A stretch of 64,000 bases of DNA. It comes from Ganaspis brasiliensis (lineage: Eukaryota > Arthropoda > Insecta > Hymenoptera > Figitidae). Both the position numbers and the translations under genes were made by a program. The notes below the pieces were generated by a model. It was given only the letters and a program-made list of their open reading frames with translations, did no database searches and was not told where the DNA came from. The stretch lies in assembly GCA_037103525.1 (NCBI GenBank), contig JAZKLR010000657.1, positions 372,001-436,000 on the forward strand. Direction: 5' to 3'. Positions 47,861-58,998 of this stretch are shown here, in pieces (the stretch's first letter is position 1; every line of letters starts with the position of its first letter).

Positions 47861-48207
47861 ATAGTGATGCCGTCGATCGAGATTTTCCAAGCCCAATACA
47901 ATACCAAGCCAATATTTCTACTTTTGCTTGGTTTCATCTCGATCGGCTTTTTCTTGGCTTGGTTGAAATCTTGGTAAAAGGATTCTTGAGGGAATCTTGA
48001 GTTGATCTTGGTTTTCAAGCTCAAGATTTTTACCAGATGTGCTTTTCCTTTGAAAATAATAGCAAAACGAGTTTATTCTGGATGGTGGGGCTGGTACAGG
48101 TAGTTTCGGACAATAGCGCTATCATAAAAAGTTTACTGCTTCTATTGTGGTGTGGAAATATTGAAATTGCAAGCCAAGATCAATCCAAGACTCGATTCTT
48201 CAATCCT
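47861..48207. other. Spacer with CAAGCCAAGATC-type repeats
   Basis: Imperfect repeats of CCAAG/CTTGG words (CTTGGTTTCATCTCGATCGG, CTTGAGTTGATCTTGG) make this self-complementary with 52,240-52,290. It is part of the giant foldback or of a further host element. Confidence 0.4.
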
Positions 48208-48939
48208 TAAGGGGCTATCCATAAACCACGTGGACATTTTTTTGCTGATTTTTGACCCCCCCCCCCCCGCACCCTCTCGTGGACAATCGTGGACATTTTA
48301 CCAACCCCCCCCCCCCCCTCTTACAAAATTGTCCACGTGGACATTGCAAAAAAATTCTTTGTATATTATAAACCAATAAGTTAATACAATTGTAAAGCTT
48401 AATTCTGAATATTTTTCAAAAAAAATTGCTGGAATAAAGAAGTTTATGAAAAAATAGTTTGGAACAATAAGAAAATCACTATCCTCTTTTTAAAGACAAT
48501 TTTCACTACTAGCAAATACATTTTTAAACAATCTTTATAGATCTTAAAAAATAACTTTGGCCATTGAGGTGGTCCAAAAACGCATTGTAAACAAATTTTT
48601 TAATTTTTTTTACCTCTATTTTTTTAAAGTTAAATAATATTTAGACTCTAAATTTTAGACGTAGCTAAAAGCCGATGAAGTTTTATACATGAATTTTGCA
48701 TCAGGAAAAAAATACTTATTCGTAGATTTAGTATAGAATTCACGAAAATCAATATTTTTTAATCGGACAACTCTGCATCTTCTTAGAAACGTTCAAAAAA
48801 TAACATCCAAAATTTTATTAAAAATTGCAAAATTATGGAAAAAACATTAAAAAATAACTTTTACTATTTTATTGGAAGTTTTTTGCAATATTTTACAAAA
48901 ATAACTTATAAGCTTTACTATTTAATTTACGTAATTGTT

Positions 48940-49388
48940 AATTTGTTTAAACTTATTGTTGTTATTTACTAACTTTTGATAAAATAAAGCTTAAGACTTG
49001 CAATTTTTTTAATTTTTGCAACTTTTATGTGTGATATGTAATTAAAAGTAATGAATAATTAAAAATTTTATTTATAACAATTGTTTAAACAAATTATTGT
49101 TGTTATTTATCAACTTTCGATAAAATAAAGCTATAGAGACTTACAATTTTTTCTGAAATTTGTAGTTTTTTTTGTTTGAAGTAACTAACAATTAACAATA
49201 ATTTCAAAATTTATTCTTAACAATTGTTTAAAGAAATTATTGTTGTTATTTATGAACTTTTGATAAAATAAATATAACGACTTGCAATTTTTTCTCAACA
49301 TTGCAACTTTTTATGTTTCAAGTATCTGAAAGTAAACAGTAATACCAGATTTTATTTTTAACAATTGTTTAAACAATTTATTGTTGTT
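48940..49388. repeat. ~140-bp tandem repeats, with inverted copies further right
   Basis: ATTGTTGTTATTTA..AACTTT and GATAAAATAAAGC recur near 48,957, 49,097 and 49,241. The fourth copy is split by the Penelope-like element and resumes at 50,866. Inverted relatives (CTTTATTTTATCAAAA) occur near 51,357 and 51,655, so the element is partly palindromic. Confidence 0.65.
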
Positions 49389-49537
49389 CGGAAAAGACAG
49401 AAAATTCCCTTCCAAATTGTATATAGTAAGGAAACAAATTCGATCCAGGAAGGTAAAAAATTACAAAAAACAGAATTTCTTCCATTTTTGCATTTTATTG
49501 AGTCACGCAAAGTTTCAATGACTGGTGTGCCAATATT

Positions 49538-50425
49538 GTGTTGGATGATTTGGAAAGTGATTGTCTCAATATTCTAAAAACTAAACACAATTGCATCCCC
49601 CTTTTTTATTATAGATACGTTGATGACACAATTTTTTGCATACACAAAGATAATATCGAACTAGTTTTAAAAACTTTCAACTCATATCATAAAAATTTAC
49701 AATTCACTCACGAACTAGGTATCAATAATCAAATCAATTTTTGGATGTCACACTCATGATAAACAATAATAAAATCATCAACAATTGGTTTCAAAAACCA
49801 ATGGTATCTGGTAGACTAATAAATTACTTTTCGAACCATCCAACACAACAAAAAATTAATACAATTTATAATCTTGTTGATAGAGCCATTTTACTTTCAC
49901 ATAATTGTTTTCACAAAAATAATTTGGAAAAAATAACAAAAATTCTGGAAAACAACGACTATCCACCGATGATTATTAAGAAATATACCAATGTTCGTCT
50001 AAATTCTTTAAAATACCGTATAACCAACAATCAAAATGTTTGTAATCCACGCGCTTTGTTATATAAACAAATGCCAAAAGTCTGTATTCCTTACAATTAT
50101 TTAGATTTTACAAAACTTTCAAAAATGTTAAAATCATTTAATATCCACACAATTCCTATTGTTAACAAAAATTAAAACGAGAACTGGCGAACATAGAAGA
50201 AATAGTAAAAAAGAAAGTTCTATTTTTTTCGAATATCAATCTAAATTCAATCATGAGTTCGATTGGAACAATGCGACTATTCTTGATCGTGAGTCTGATT
50301 ACAAAAAACGCGTTTTTTCTGAAATGTTACACATAAAAAGTAACGAATTTACAATTAATAAAAAATCTGAAATTTTATATCTTAATAGAATTTATTTTCC
50401 ACTTATTGACCGACTGAACTTATGA
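49538..50425 (+). pseudogene. Penelope-like RT (palm/thumb) and endonuclease C-terminus, broken
   Basis: YRYVDDTIFCIHK carries the RT catalytic YVDD (about 49,610). LQFTHELGINNQINFW matches the PLE block after it. After a frameshift (49,741-49,760), the thumb part runs to YKQMPKVCIPYNYLDFTKLSK, and after a stop/frame change at about 50,160 comes RTGEHRRN and then HEFDWNNATILDRESDYKKR...SEMLHIKS. The first RT blocks and the GIY-YIG core are missing. Non-functional. Confidence 0.88.
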
Positions 50426-50746
50426 TTGTTTTTTCTCTGTCTAATCATTACTGTCTCTGTTTTAAATTTAGCGATTGCCACCTCTGTTTATATTAGGGTG
50501 CATTGACCCCTGTTTACCAAATATCGTACCTACAATTAATTTCTTTCTTCATAATCAGTTTGGACATGATGCTCCTACCGTATTGACGACAATTTTTCAA
50601 TTTGAATATTTTTATTTAATTAATTGACTAAATCATGTAGTTTTATTGTACTTTAGGTAACTTTTAATTAATTAATTTATTTATTGTGATTAGTTTGTTA
50701 GTGCTGTGTTTAATTTGTGTATATTTTTATTTTAAAAAAAATTTAA

Positions 50747-50780
50747 CCTGATGAGGATGACACACCAGTCATTGAAACGT
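50747..50780 (+). ncRNA. Hammerhead-like core (variant copy)
   Basis: CTGATGA (50748-50754) and GAAAC (50774-50778) flank ATGAC...GTCAT, a 5-bp stem. The stem differs in sequence from the copy at 15,741 but still pairs, a compensatory change that supports RNA-level selection. Confidence 0.45.
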
Positions 50781-52546
50781 TGCGTGACTCAATAAAATGC
50801 AAAAAAGAAAGAAATTCTGTTTTTTGTAATTTTTTACCTTCCTGGATCGAATTTGTTTCCTTACTAATTTATTGTTGTTATTTATCGTCTTATGATACAA
50901 TGAAGCTAGAGACTTCCCATTTTTTCTCAATATTACAACTTTTATATGCTTGGGACGGTATTGCAACTATTACAGAAACAGAATAAATTATTTATTATGA
51001 ATATGAAGGATAAAATAATAGCTCTAGGCATTTAAAGTGTCCAGTAAGTTATCTATTAAATTTTATTAATAATGTTTTTAAATTTTGCATTAAAATTAAT
51101 GAAAGGACACTGTTATTGTGAGATCTAGAAGTATTACAAATTAAAGATAATCTTCTTTTAAAATTTATTTTCTAGTAAAACTACAATTCTAATGCTTTAT
51201 TATAGCTAAAGTTGATAAATTTAGAAAAAAAACTAAACCGCTCTATTAGCTTCAGTCTGAAAATATTATCAAGTTAAAATTATTTAATAACTTAAACAAT
51301 GACTAAAATTATAACTTTATCTTACAAATTCATAGGACATAAGAAAAAATTGCAATTTACTATCTTTATTTTATCAAAAGATGATAATTAACAATGCTTT
51401 AATAATTTTCTTCAACAATTGTTGTAAATAAATTTTAAAGTTGCTATATATTTTGAGTTATGTAAAATATAAAAAGTTAAAAACTTCATAAAAAAAATGT
51501 TTTTCTAATTTTATCATGAGCTGATAAATAACAAAAATAAATTGTTTAAACATTTTTATAAATAAATTTTAATGTTACTGTTTATTTTTAATTATTTCGA
51601 ACATAAAAGGTTGTAAACCTTATAAAGTTAAAGCTGTATTAAAAGTTTATAGCTTTATTTTATCAAAAATACGTGGGAAACTTCATTAGTTTTGAGTATT
51701 ACCTCTCCGATCATTACTATATAATTTTAACAAAATATCATAGGGGTATTTTTTTCGATAAAAAATCCTAGGGAGTAAGAGCATAAAAAAATCTAAAAAA
51801 ATTTTTGGACCACTCTATTGAACATCTTATAATTTATTAAATACTGATTACGGAAAATAACATGAATTTCTAAATTTTTAACATTATAAATTACCCTGGT
51901 CGACAAAAATGACTTTTTTTTATTTAAGCATCGGACTAAGTTTTTCTTGTAGATTTTTTATTACTAAACACGAATCTGACCATGACCAAAACTGGTCCAT
52001 GACGTCAAGATTCTGATAAACAAGGCTCCGAAACTCAGAAAACCCTGGTTTTGATCATTTTTGATCAAACATAAGTTAAGAATTTGACATGCTAGAAATC
52101 TTTATGTACATGCTTAAATGCATGTCCACGTGGACATTTGCTCCAACTCCCCCTCCCCCCTCGTGGACAATCGTGGACTTTTGATGGACCCCCCCGCCCC
52201 CCCAAAACTGTCCACGTGGTTTATGGATGGCCCCTAACCAAACCAATACAAATCCAAGATTTTGCTCTTGAAAACCAAGATCAACCCAAGAAAGTTACTG
52301 GGCATTGATCTATAATTTAACATTTCTTAATGTTTTCTCAAAAGTTTAGTTGCTTTTCTCCAGTTTTAAGCTCGAAATACCTTTAGGATGATTGGGCATA
52401 ATGCATTGGATGATCGAGCAACCACCCCAATTGTCTAAATGTCCTGGTGGACAATTGAGCAGGCGGCTTCCTCAACTAGCCAAAACGCTTGCTCAATAAC
52501 CCCCTTTTTACTGGGTCCTCAACGGCGTCCCGCAAAAAGGCGTTAA

Positions 52547-53197
52547 GGTAGTATTATACTTTGCATCGATCAAAAAATCGAATTTTTTTTTATTTCATTT
52601 TTGTGGTCTACATTGCCTCAAGAATATAATTCCCAAATTGCAGATTAAAATTTAAAAAAATAAAAAAGTTATACTCATGTAAAAGTTATACATATGCACA
52701 TCGGCTCATTACACACAAAACTTTAAACGCGTTTTTCTCAAAACCATGTTTTTTAAACTGGCGGACAGCATAACTTGAGTTCTTTTTAATCGATTTTAAA
52801 AAACTTTAGATCAATTTCTTCGTTATGAAATACTTTAGACATCCCCCCTAAATCCGATTGTCTACTTGGTTTTTTTATTTTTTAATATTTTTTATCGGGG
52901 TTAGGGGTGATGCTTAACCACATAAATCAGCTTTAAAACTACATTTGAATTTTTCAGATCGGATGTTTCTGTGAGGCTGTAGCTTGTCCGCCGATTTATA
53001 GTTTATTTTTTTTATCTTGACTTTGGTGCCCTCTAGTGATGAAACAGGCACAGTAAAAAAAAATTATTTTTTCATTTTTGACAAACAAAAATGTCAAAAT
53101 ATAATGCAAAAACTTTCATTGCTTTAAATAAAATTATCACCGAGAAAAAAATTGTTTTTCAAAGTCATCTTTGACAGCTTACAAAGTATAATACTAC
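52547..53197. mobile_element. 651-bp TTAA-flanked MITE in right arm
   Basis: Ends GGTAGTATTATACTTTG and inverse CAAAGTATAATACTACC are flanked by TTAA (52543-52546, 53198-53201). The left arm of the giant foldback has the uninterrupted site with a single TTAA at 44,591-44,594, matching on both sides. No coding region. Confidence 0.85.
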
Positions 53198-53557
53198 CTT
53201 AAAGAATTTTTTTTATTAAAAAATGACAACTTTATATGTTGTCATATATGTCATATTGTCATATTATCATTTATGACAATATGTTGTAAGCTTACAACAA
53301 GCTTACACTGTAAGGTTACATTTCACAATCTTACAGTGTAAGCTTACTGCAACCTTACGACGCGACGTAAGCTTATTGTAGTCCATCGTAAGCTTACTAC
53401 AAACTTACGGTGCAAGCTTACCACAAGCTTACGATGTAAGCTTACCACGACCTTACTTTGTAAGCTTATTGTTAGGCGGAAATTTTAAGCTCACTGTATG
53501 CTTACTACCGGTTTACTTTGTAACCTTACAACCTTTACGGATAACCCTTACAGTAGC

Positions 53558-53930
53558 CTTACAGCAAACGATACGATACGATACGATACGAGACTTCATG
53601 TGGTATCGTCTCAGTCTCGGCAAATATTAAAAATTCAGGTATCGGTATCGGCAAGGATGCTCTCGGTCTCGGTCTCGGAGTATCGAAAAATTTCAATTAA
53701 TCTTTTTTCAGTTCTACTTGACAAAATAACATGTAATTTGGAGTAAAGTTAATTTAAGTCTTTTATTAAAAAATAAAAGTTAAATTGTTTACTTATTTAT
53801 TTAAATTTTTTAAGCACACATTTTCTGAAAGAAAATAAAATATTTTATCTGGTGCTTGACTTCTTGATCTAAGGAAATAAAAAACATAAAAATTAGAAAA
53901 TGCCAAAGTAGTAGAGCAAAGAGGATACGG
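53558..53930. other. ACGATACGAT simple repeat and spacer
   Basis: ATACG repeats at about 53,567-53,590 are followed by GTATCG/TCTCGGT-rich low-complexity sequence. No gene seen. Confidence 0.5.
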
Positions 53931-54600
53931 GCTCAGTTACCGACCGTCGGTAATGTAGATTTCTACTTTACCGACCGTGAAAAGTTGTGTTTCTGGAGGG
54001 GGTGTTCTGTTTTACCGACCTAGTTCCGATGGCTGCCGCTAGATGGCGCCACTTTTTAATCGTCCAAGAAAAAGGCGGTTTCTACTGGGTATTTTGAAAT
54101 TTCTACAGTGTTTTAGCCTCTTGTATGGGGTACTTTTTAATTTTCCCTCGTGTTTTGGCCGCTTATAATGGGGAATTTCAATTTCCCAACCCTGTTTTAG
54201 TCGTTTCTAGTGGGTATTTTAAAATTTCCTAGTGTTTTGGCCGCTTATAATGGGGTATTTGTGAGTTACCGACAGTGAAGTAGCCCAATTGTGTGAGCTC
54301 AATTTCCTACCTTACCGACCGATGGATGACGTCATTTCCGGTTTGGACATTTTAAATTTCCCAAACCTGTTTTGGTTATTGGAGATTTTTTAATTTCCCA
54401 ACCATGGTTTAGTCGTTTGTTATAGGGGATTTTCCCTAATTTTGTGAATTTCAAATTTTCCGCGTTACCGACAGTGTTTTTTGACCCTTGGAGTATTTAT
54501 TTTGAATTTTACATTAATACCATTGAGTGTAGGTAAGTATTAATTTTAAATTTCCGCATTACCGACAGTGTTTTAAATATTTAAATTAAGTGAATTTCGG
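53931..54600. repeat. Degenerate short tandem repeats with TACCGAC boxes
   Basis: Units such as GTTTTAGTCGTTTCTAGTGG and TGTTTTGGCCGCTTATAATG recur every 50-60 bp (54,110-54,250), as do TTACCGACAGTG/TTACCGACCG boxes (53,938, 54,255, 54,465, 54,562). CGCTAGATGGCGCCAC is a partial palindrome near 54,037. Confidence 0.5.
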
Positions 54601-55000
54601 AACCCTGGTAAAATCTCATAAGAGTGGTATTACTAATACCACTCTTAAGGTTAAGGTACGGTCACAGCTCTCAGCAGCCTGCGGTAACCACGTAATACGC
54701 AGACAGACAGGAGCTGTGACCGATCCATTAGTGATATCTTTCTGTCTCTCTTGCTCACTCTCATACATTACCATGGTAAAACCCCAAGCACAATGAATAT
54801 GGTTACGGGAGTAGGCCATGAGATAATAAAGGACAGAGACTGTTTCGGTCCTTTTCTGTCTCATACTCTGGTGCCGTAACCATATTTCTATCTGCTTAGG
54901 CCTTAACACGCAGGCATCCAGGAACTGTGATCGCTCTATTAGTAATATTTTTCTGTCTCTTTTGCTTTATGCAAAGCAGAAAACGTTTTTACGTTTAAAC
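54601..55000. repeat. Composite inverted/direct repeat, SINE- or MITE-like
   Basis: AAGAGTGGTATTACTAATACCACTCTT is a perfect short hairpin (about 54,619). GGTCACAGCTC (54,660) faces GAGCTGTGACC (54,711). TTTCTGTCTCTCTTGCT appears at 54,740 and again at 54,950 after GATC.CTCTATTAGTAATAT. GGTTACGG/CCGTAACC at 54,801 and 54,874 are inverted. No gene seen. Confidence 0.45.
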
Positions 55001-55592
55001 ACTTCTATGTGATTTTACTCTTATGCCTTGCAATAATTGTAACCAATGAAATTGCCGTGTGAAGAGAAATTGTTACCAACTTCTTGGAAAATACTTAAGT
55101 TGGTAGAAGTGATGGCGTCTCTCTCGGGTAGCCATTTTCGTTTTCTAGCGATAGCAAGAAGCACGTTTTTTTTTTCTTTTTCGATTAATGCACAATTAAA
55201 ATGGTAATTATACCTTTTGTATAAGAATAATGTGACGTATATACTTTTACACCTCTTTTTGTCATGAATAACCTGAAAAATAACCTGAAAAATAACCTGA
55301 AAAAACAATTTTTTATGTTTTAGAATTTTCATCAACCATGTGGTAATAACGGCATCTTTTGTGGCAGATGCTGTTTTTGTCAAGTTTTGCCTCTCATTTC
55401 CCCTATTGTAAGTATATTTGATAATTTAAATTCTCTAAGAAAATAATACATTCATTTTATTCTTAGTGCACTGAAACATAACCTCAAATAACCTTTTAAG
55501 TTTAAAAGATTTTTAAGCATTTATATTTCTATTTATATATTTAAAATCTTATGTATGTGAATAATTAATGAATTGCTCAATTAATTTTTAAG
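55001..55592. promoter_or_regulatory. Upstream region and putative 5' untranslated exon of the Gln-rich gene
   Basis: A donor-like CTATT|GTAAGTA at 55,408 and an acceptor TTTTTAAG ending 55,592 would remove 185 bp ahead of the ATG at 55,623. A leader exon plus intron is also seen for the next two plus-strand genes. The TGGTGGGG-TATA module of those genes is not found here. AATAACCTGAAA is repeated three times at about 55,268-55,300. Confidence 0.4.
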
Positions 55593-55622
55593 ATACGAGC
55601 TGCCTTTGATCTATGGTATAGT

Positions 55623-57059
55623 ATGGAAAATAATCAAAGTTGGAGACCACACTATGAACCTCAGATGAGAAGAGATCAAGGACCTGCACAATATGCTCCT
55701 AGACAACATCATGAAGGAAATCAACCAATGCAATTTATGCATTCATTTAATCCGACAGTTCGACATGTGAGACCAGGTTTGTCACATATGCCATCGATGT
55801 CATCAGTCCAACATGGGAGACCAAGTCAACCGATGTCATCGGTCCAACATCTGAGACCAGTTCAATCAAATGTGCAGCCGATTTCATCTATTAACCATGT
55901 GCGACATGGTCAATCACATATTTATCCAACGCACGCAGGGCAACCCCTGCAGTCTGTTCAAAATATTCAATCATTTAAACAATATAATCAACCGATACAA
56001 TCAGTCCAACAAAATTCAATTTCTCAACAAGAAAACCAACAGAGGCAAATAGAACAACAAAAAAATCAACAGTTGCTGATTGAACAACAACAACAAAAAA
56101 ATCAACAGAGGCAAATAGATCAACAAAAAAATCAACAGTTGCTGATTGAACAACAACAACAAAAAAATCAACAGAGGCAAATAGAAGAACAAAAAAATCA
56201 ACAGAGGCAAATAGAAGAACAAAAAAATCAACAGAGGCAAATAGAAGAACAAAAAAATCAACAGAGGCAAATAGAAGAACAAAAAAATCAACAGAGGCAA
56301 ACAGAAGAACAAAAAAATCAACAGAGGCAAATAGAAGAACAAAAAAATCAACAGATTGAAAAACAAACCAAAAAATCAAAAGTTGTAGTTGCAATTAAAA
56401 AAGAAAAGAAAAAACATCAAAAGACGCAGATGAATGAGCAAAATGTGAAACAGCAGGTAATTGTTACAAAATTTTTATAAAGGAAAATTATAAATTAATT
56501 TAATTATTTAATTTAATAGGAAATCAAATCCAATCAGGCAGGACCCTCAAGCTTTGAACCCACAGAAAAATATTCACCTTCGTTTATTGGAGAAAAAGAG
56601 CCTGATGAATTAGTTTATAATCCATCAAAAAATTTAAAAGAAGGTAAGAAATCACCAGCTCAGTCGCCTGCAAGATCTTGTTCATCAGAGTCTTCCAATA
56701 GTTCATCATCCTCGGAATCATCCTCTTCTTCGGGATCATCCACATCTTCTAGATCATCTTCAAATTCAAAAAAATCAACATCAGATCCAATGGCTAAGAA
56801 TTCCACTTTAGAGAATAAACAAGTGAATTTTTCTCTACCAATGTTAACGAATTCAGAAGTGACCAATTCGGGATCAACAAAGAAATCAACATCCTTAGAG
56901 ATTTCTAAAGAATCAAAAACAATATTTATCTCTGACAACGATCCATGCATAAAAAAGAATATTTGTAAAAGGTCAAAAGTGCCTACTGGTACGAAACGAT
57001 CTAAGTCTAAAAACGATAATGACAACAAAGAAGAAGAAGCAAAGAAAAAGAAGAAATAG
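55623..57059 (+). CDS. Gln-repeat and Ser-rich protein of the virus-like cluster, 457 aa
   Basis: Exon 55623-56456 (278 codons) joins exon 56520-57059 across a 63-bp GT-AG intron, in phase 0; without splicing the frame stops at 56,478. Residues about 1-125 are His/Gln/Pro/Ser-rich with loose repeats (SSVQHGRP, SSVQHLRP, SSINHVRH). About 135-250 is a 10-residue repeat NQQRQIEEQK, with two QLLIEQQQQK variants. The second exon starts acidic, has a Ser run (SSSESSSSSGSS), and ends Lys-rich (KRSKVPTGTKRSKSK, then KKKKK), like a nuclear-localisation tail. No enzymatic domain is seen. A structural, condensate-forming or DNA-associated role is possible but only inferred. The last codons and 3' region are tandemly duplicated downstream. 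Confidence 0.75.
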
Positions 57060-58140
57060 TTTTTTTTTCAAATTCTTTGAGTTGATCAGACATAAATGTC
57101 TATTTTTATTCTTTTTTAGTACTCATACAAAATAATTTTACATTACAATGTTAAAGTTATTGACATTTTCAAAGTTTAAATTTACAAAAAAATTATTTTC
57201 TTATCTTTTCATGATTTAATTCCTTTATTTTTTTATTTTTGTTTTCCAGAATTAATTAGTCATTTAATATTCTTTCGTTTAATTTAGTTATTCATACTTG
57301 ATAAAAAGAAAATGTGATTCTCAATTTATTTTGATTGTTTATTAAGATTGTTTAGTTATTTGTAAAATGTCAAAATCCCTACTGGTATGAAATGATCTAA
57401 GTCTAAAGACGACAACAAAAACAAATAATTTTTCCAATTGTGTATGCGTTGATCAGAGATAAATATTGTTTTTGATTCTTAGTGCCTGTTCAAAATAATT
57501 TTTATTATAATGTTAAAGTTATTAACATTTTCAAAGTTAAAATTTACAAAAATTATTTTCTCATCTTTTCATGATTTAATTCCTTTATTTTTTATTTTTA
57601 TTTTCCAGAATTAATTAGTCATTTAATATTCTTTCGTTTAATTTAGTTATTCATATTTGATAAAAAAGAAAATGTGATTCTCAATTTATTTTGATTGTTT
57701 ATTAAGATTGTTTAGTTATTTGTAAAATGTCAAAATGCCTACTGGTATGAAATGATCTAAGTCTAAAGACGACAACAAAAACAAATAATTTTTCCAATTG
57801 TGTATGCGTTGATCAAAGATAAATGTCTATTTTTTATTCTTTAGTGCCTGTTCAAGATAAGTTTTCATTATAATGTTAAAGTTATTAACATTTTCAAAGT
57901 TAAGATGTACAAAAATATTTTTTTTATCCTTTCATGATTTAATTCCTTTTTTTTTGTTTTTAATTTTTTCCAGAAACAATTAGACATTTAATCTTCTTTA
58001 GGTTAGTTATATGTATCTGATAGAAAAAAAATGTGATTCTTAATGTATTTTTATCATTTATTAAGATTGTTTAGTTATTCGTATTTGATAGAAAATGTGA
58101 TTCTTAATATATTTTTATCGTTTATTAAGTATTCAGTTTT
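56978..58140 (+). repeat. Tandem duplication of the gene's 3' end, three units
   Basis: The segment GTCAAAAGTGCCTACTGGTA...GATCTAAGTCTAAA recurs at about 57,368 and 57,728 as GTCAAAAT.CCTACTGGTATGAAATGATC, each time followed by the same ~300 bp of AT-rich 3' sequence (TTTTCATGATTTAATTCCTT, TTTTCCAGAATTAATTAGTC). Period is 390 then 360 bp. The copied coding piece is truncated with an early stop, so the extra units are non-coding relics, although each retains a TTTTCCAG acceptor-like site. Confidence 0.75.
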
Positions 58141-58750
58141 TATTTTGTAAAGTTATGTAAGAATTGTTACATGTTAAACTTTGTAAAATAAAGTATTTTT
58201 ATAATTAAAAAAAAAAAATATATATATATATAATCAATTCAATTTATTTATTAAATAGAAGATGTTTAAAATTTTGATAAATCCATTAGCTCATCACCTT
58301 TTAGGAATAATATACTTATTAAATTCGTCATTATTATCTTTAAATGTTAATTTTCTACTAATTTAACAGATTCAGCATTTATATTTTTATTGATTTTTAA
58401 TGTTTTATTATAATTTTCTTCAAAATTTCTTTAATTGTAAATCCCACTTGAAATTAAAAGAAAAAAAAACTTTAGGCTTTCAGGTTAGGATATTTTTTTA
58501 AATTATTTTATATCTAATATCATAATAAATAATAAATAATATAAATAATAATAATAATATTTTATTTTTAATTTCAATATTAAAATTTCAATGAATCTGA
58601 AAAAAAAGTTATGAGGTAAGATTTTTTTAAATTTCCCGTATATTACTCCTAGCTATCGTGACAAAAGTACGGAGGAGCTAAGATCGCTTAAAAGAGCATG
58701 GTGAGTGTCGCAGAGACTACCGCAAGGAGGTGTTAAGATCGGTTCACAGA
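58141..58750. other. AT-rich intergenic sequence
   Basis: AATAAAGTATTTTTATAATT near 58,190 could serve as a poly(A) signal for the upstream gene. A (TA)n run lies at 58,216-58,232. No gene is seen. GAGCATGGTGAGTGTCG at 58,697 resembles the promoter motif found just downstream. Confidence 0.45.
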
Positions 58751-58753
58751 ATA

Positions 58754-58800
58754 TGGTGGGGGTTGCTGGTTATATAATACGGTGCACAAGCTATCAGATC
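58754..58800 (+). promoter_or_regulatory. TGGTGGGG + TATA promoter of the acidic-protein gene
   Basis: TGGTGGGG at 58754-58761, TATATAAT from 58,771, and an initiator-like ATCAGATCCATTC about 23 bp after TATA. The same order occurs at 60,170 and, on the minus strand, at 61,913. Confidence 0.65.
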
Positions 58801-58998
58801 CATTCGCTTTTACAGATTTAAGTCGTTTAGTTATAAGTAAATATCTTCTACTAATATAACTTCCTTTTAAGTATTTTCTCTTCTTTTTTTAAAAATTTTA
58901 ATAAATTAATAAATATATAATTTTAATATTTTTCTTTTTAGTTTATTTACTAATTTAGAATTACATTTGCTTTTTCTTATTCTATTTCAGAAGAAGAA

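Larger units (their letters stand above)
49389..50865 (+). mobile_element. Truncated Penelope-like element with 14-bp target duplication
   Basis: AATTTATTGTTGTT flanks both sides (49375-49388 and 50866-50879). The 3' end (50,760-50,865) is repeated inverted at the 5' side (49,425-49,530), the same layout as the 14,756-15,869 remnant. Between them lie RT and endonuclease remnants. A hammerhead-like core lies at 50,747-50,780. Confidence 0.8.
48211..52234. mobile_element. 4.0 kb PIF/Harbinger-type element with TAA duplication
   Basis: Ends GGGGCTATCCATAAACCACG and inverse CGTGGTTTATGGATGGCCCC are flanked by TAA (48208-48210, 52235-52237). Next to each end lie C-runs and CTCGTGGACAATCGTGGAC boxes. 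No transposase frame is visible. The interior holds ~140-bp tandem repeats and a Penelope-like insertion. G-run ends and the TAA target match the MITE at 13,750, although the sequences differ. Confidence 0.75.
44153..53557. mobile_element. Giant foldback with GTAAGCTTAC-rich inverted ends
   Basis: Outer ends TGCTGTATGGCTACTGTAAG and the inverse of CTTACAGTAGCCTTACAGCA match, continuing through GGGTTATCCGTAAA.GTTGTA. Both arms are built from repeats of the 10-bp palindrome GTAAGCTTAC (44,200-44,560 and 53,270-53,510) and then share CGCCTTTTTGCGGGACGCCG (44,596 and inverse at about 52,522). The centre has been filled by several younger elements listed separately. No transposase gene is visible and no target duplication is clear. 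Confidence 0.75.

Noticed and set aside
55021..55383. 120-codon minus frame upstream of the Gln-rich gene
   Set aside because: It includes a tandem FQVI repeat from a triplicated 11-bp word and lacks any recognisable domain or promoter.
55975..56394. Long minus-strand frames opposite the Gln-rich gene (139 and 116 codons)
   Set aside because: They are simply the antisense of the 30-bp coding repeat; Phe/Leu/Val repetition without start context or promoter.
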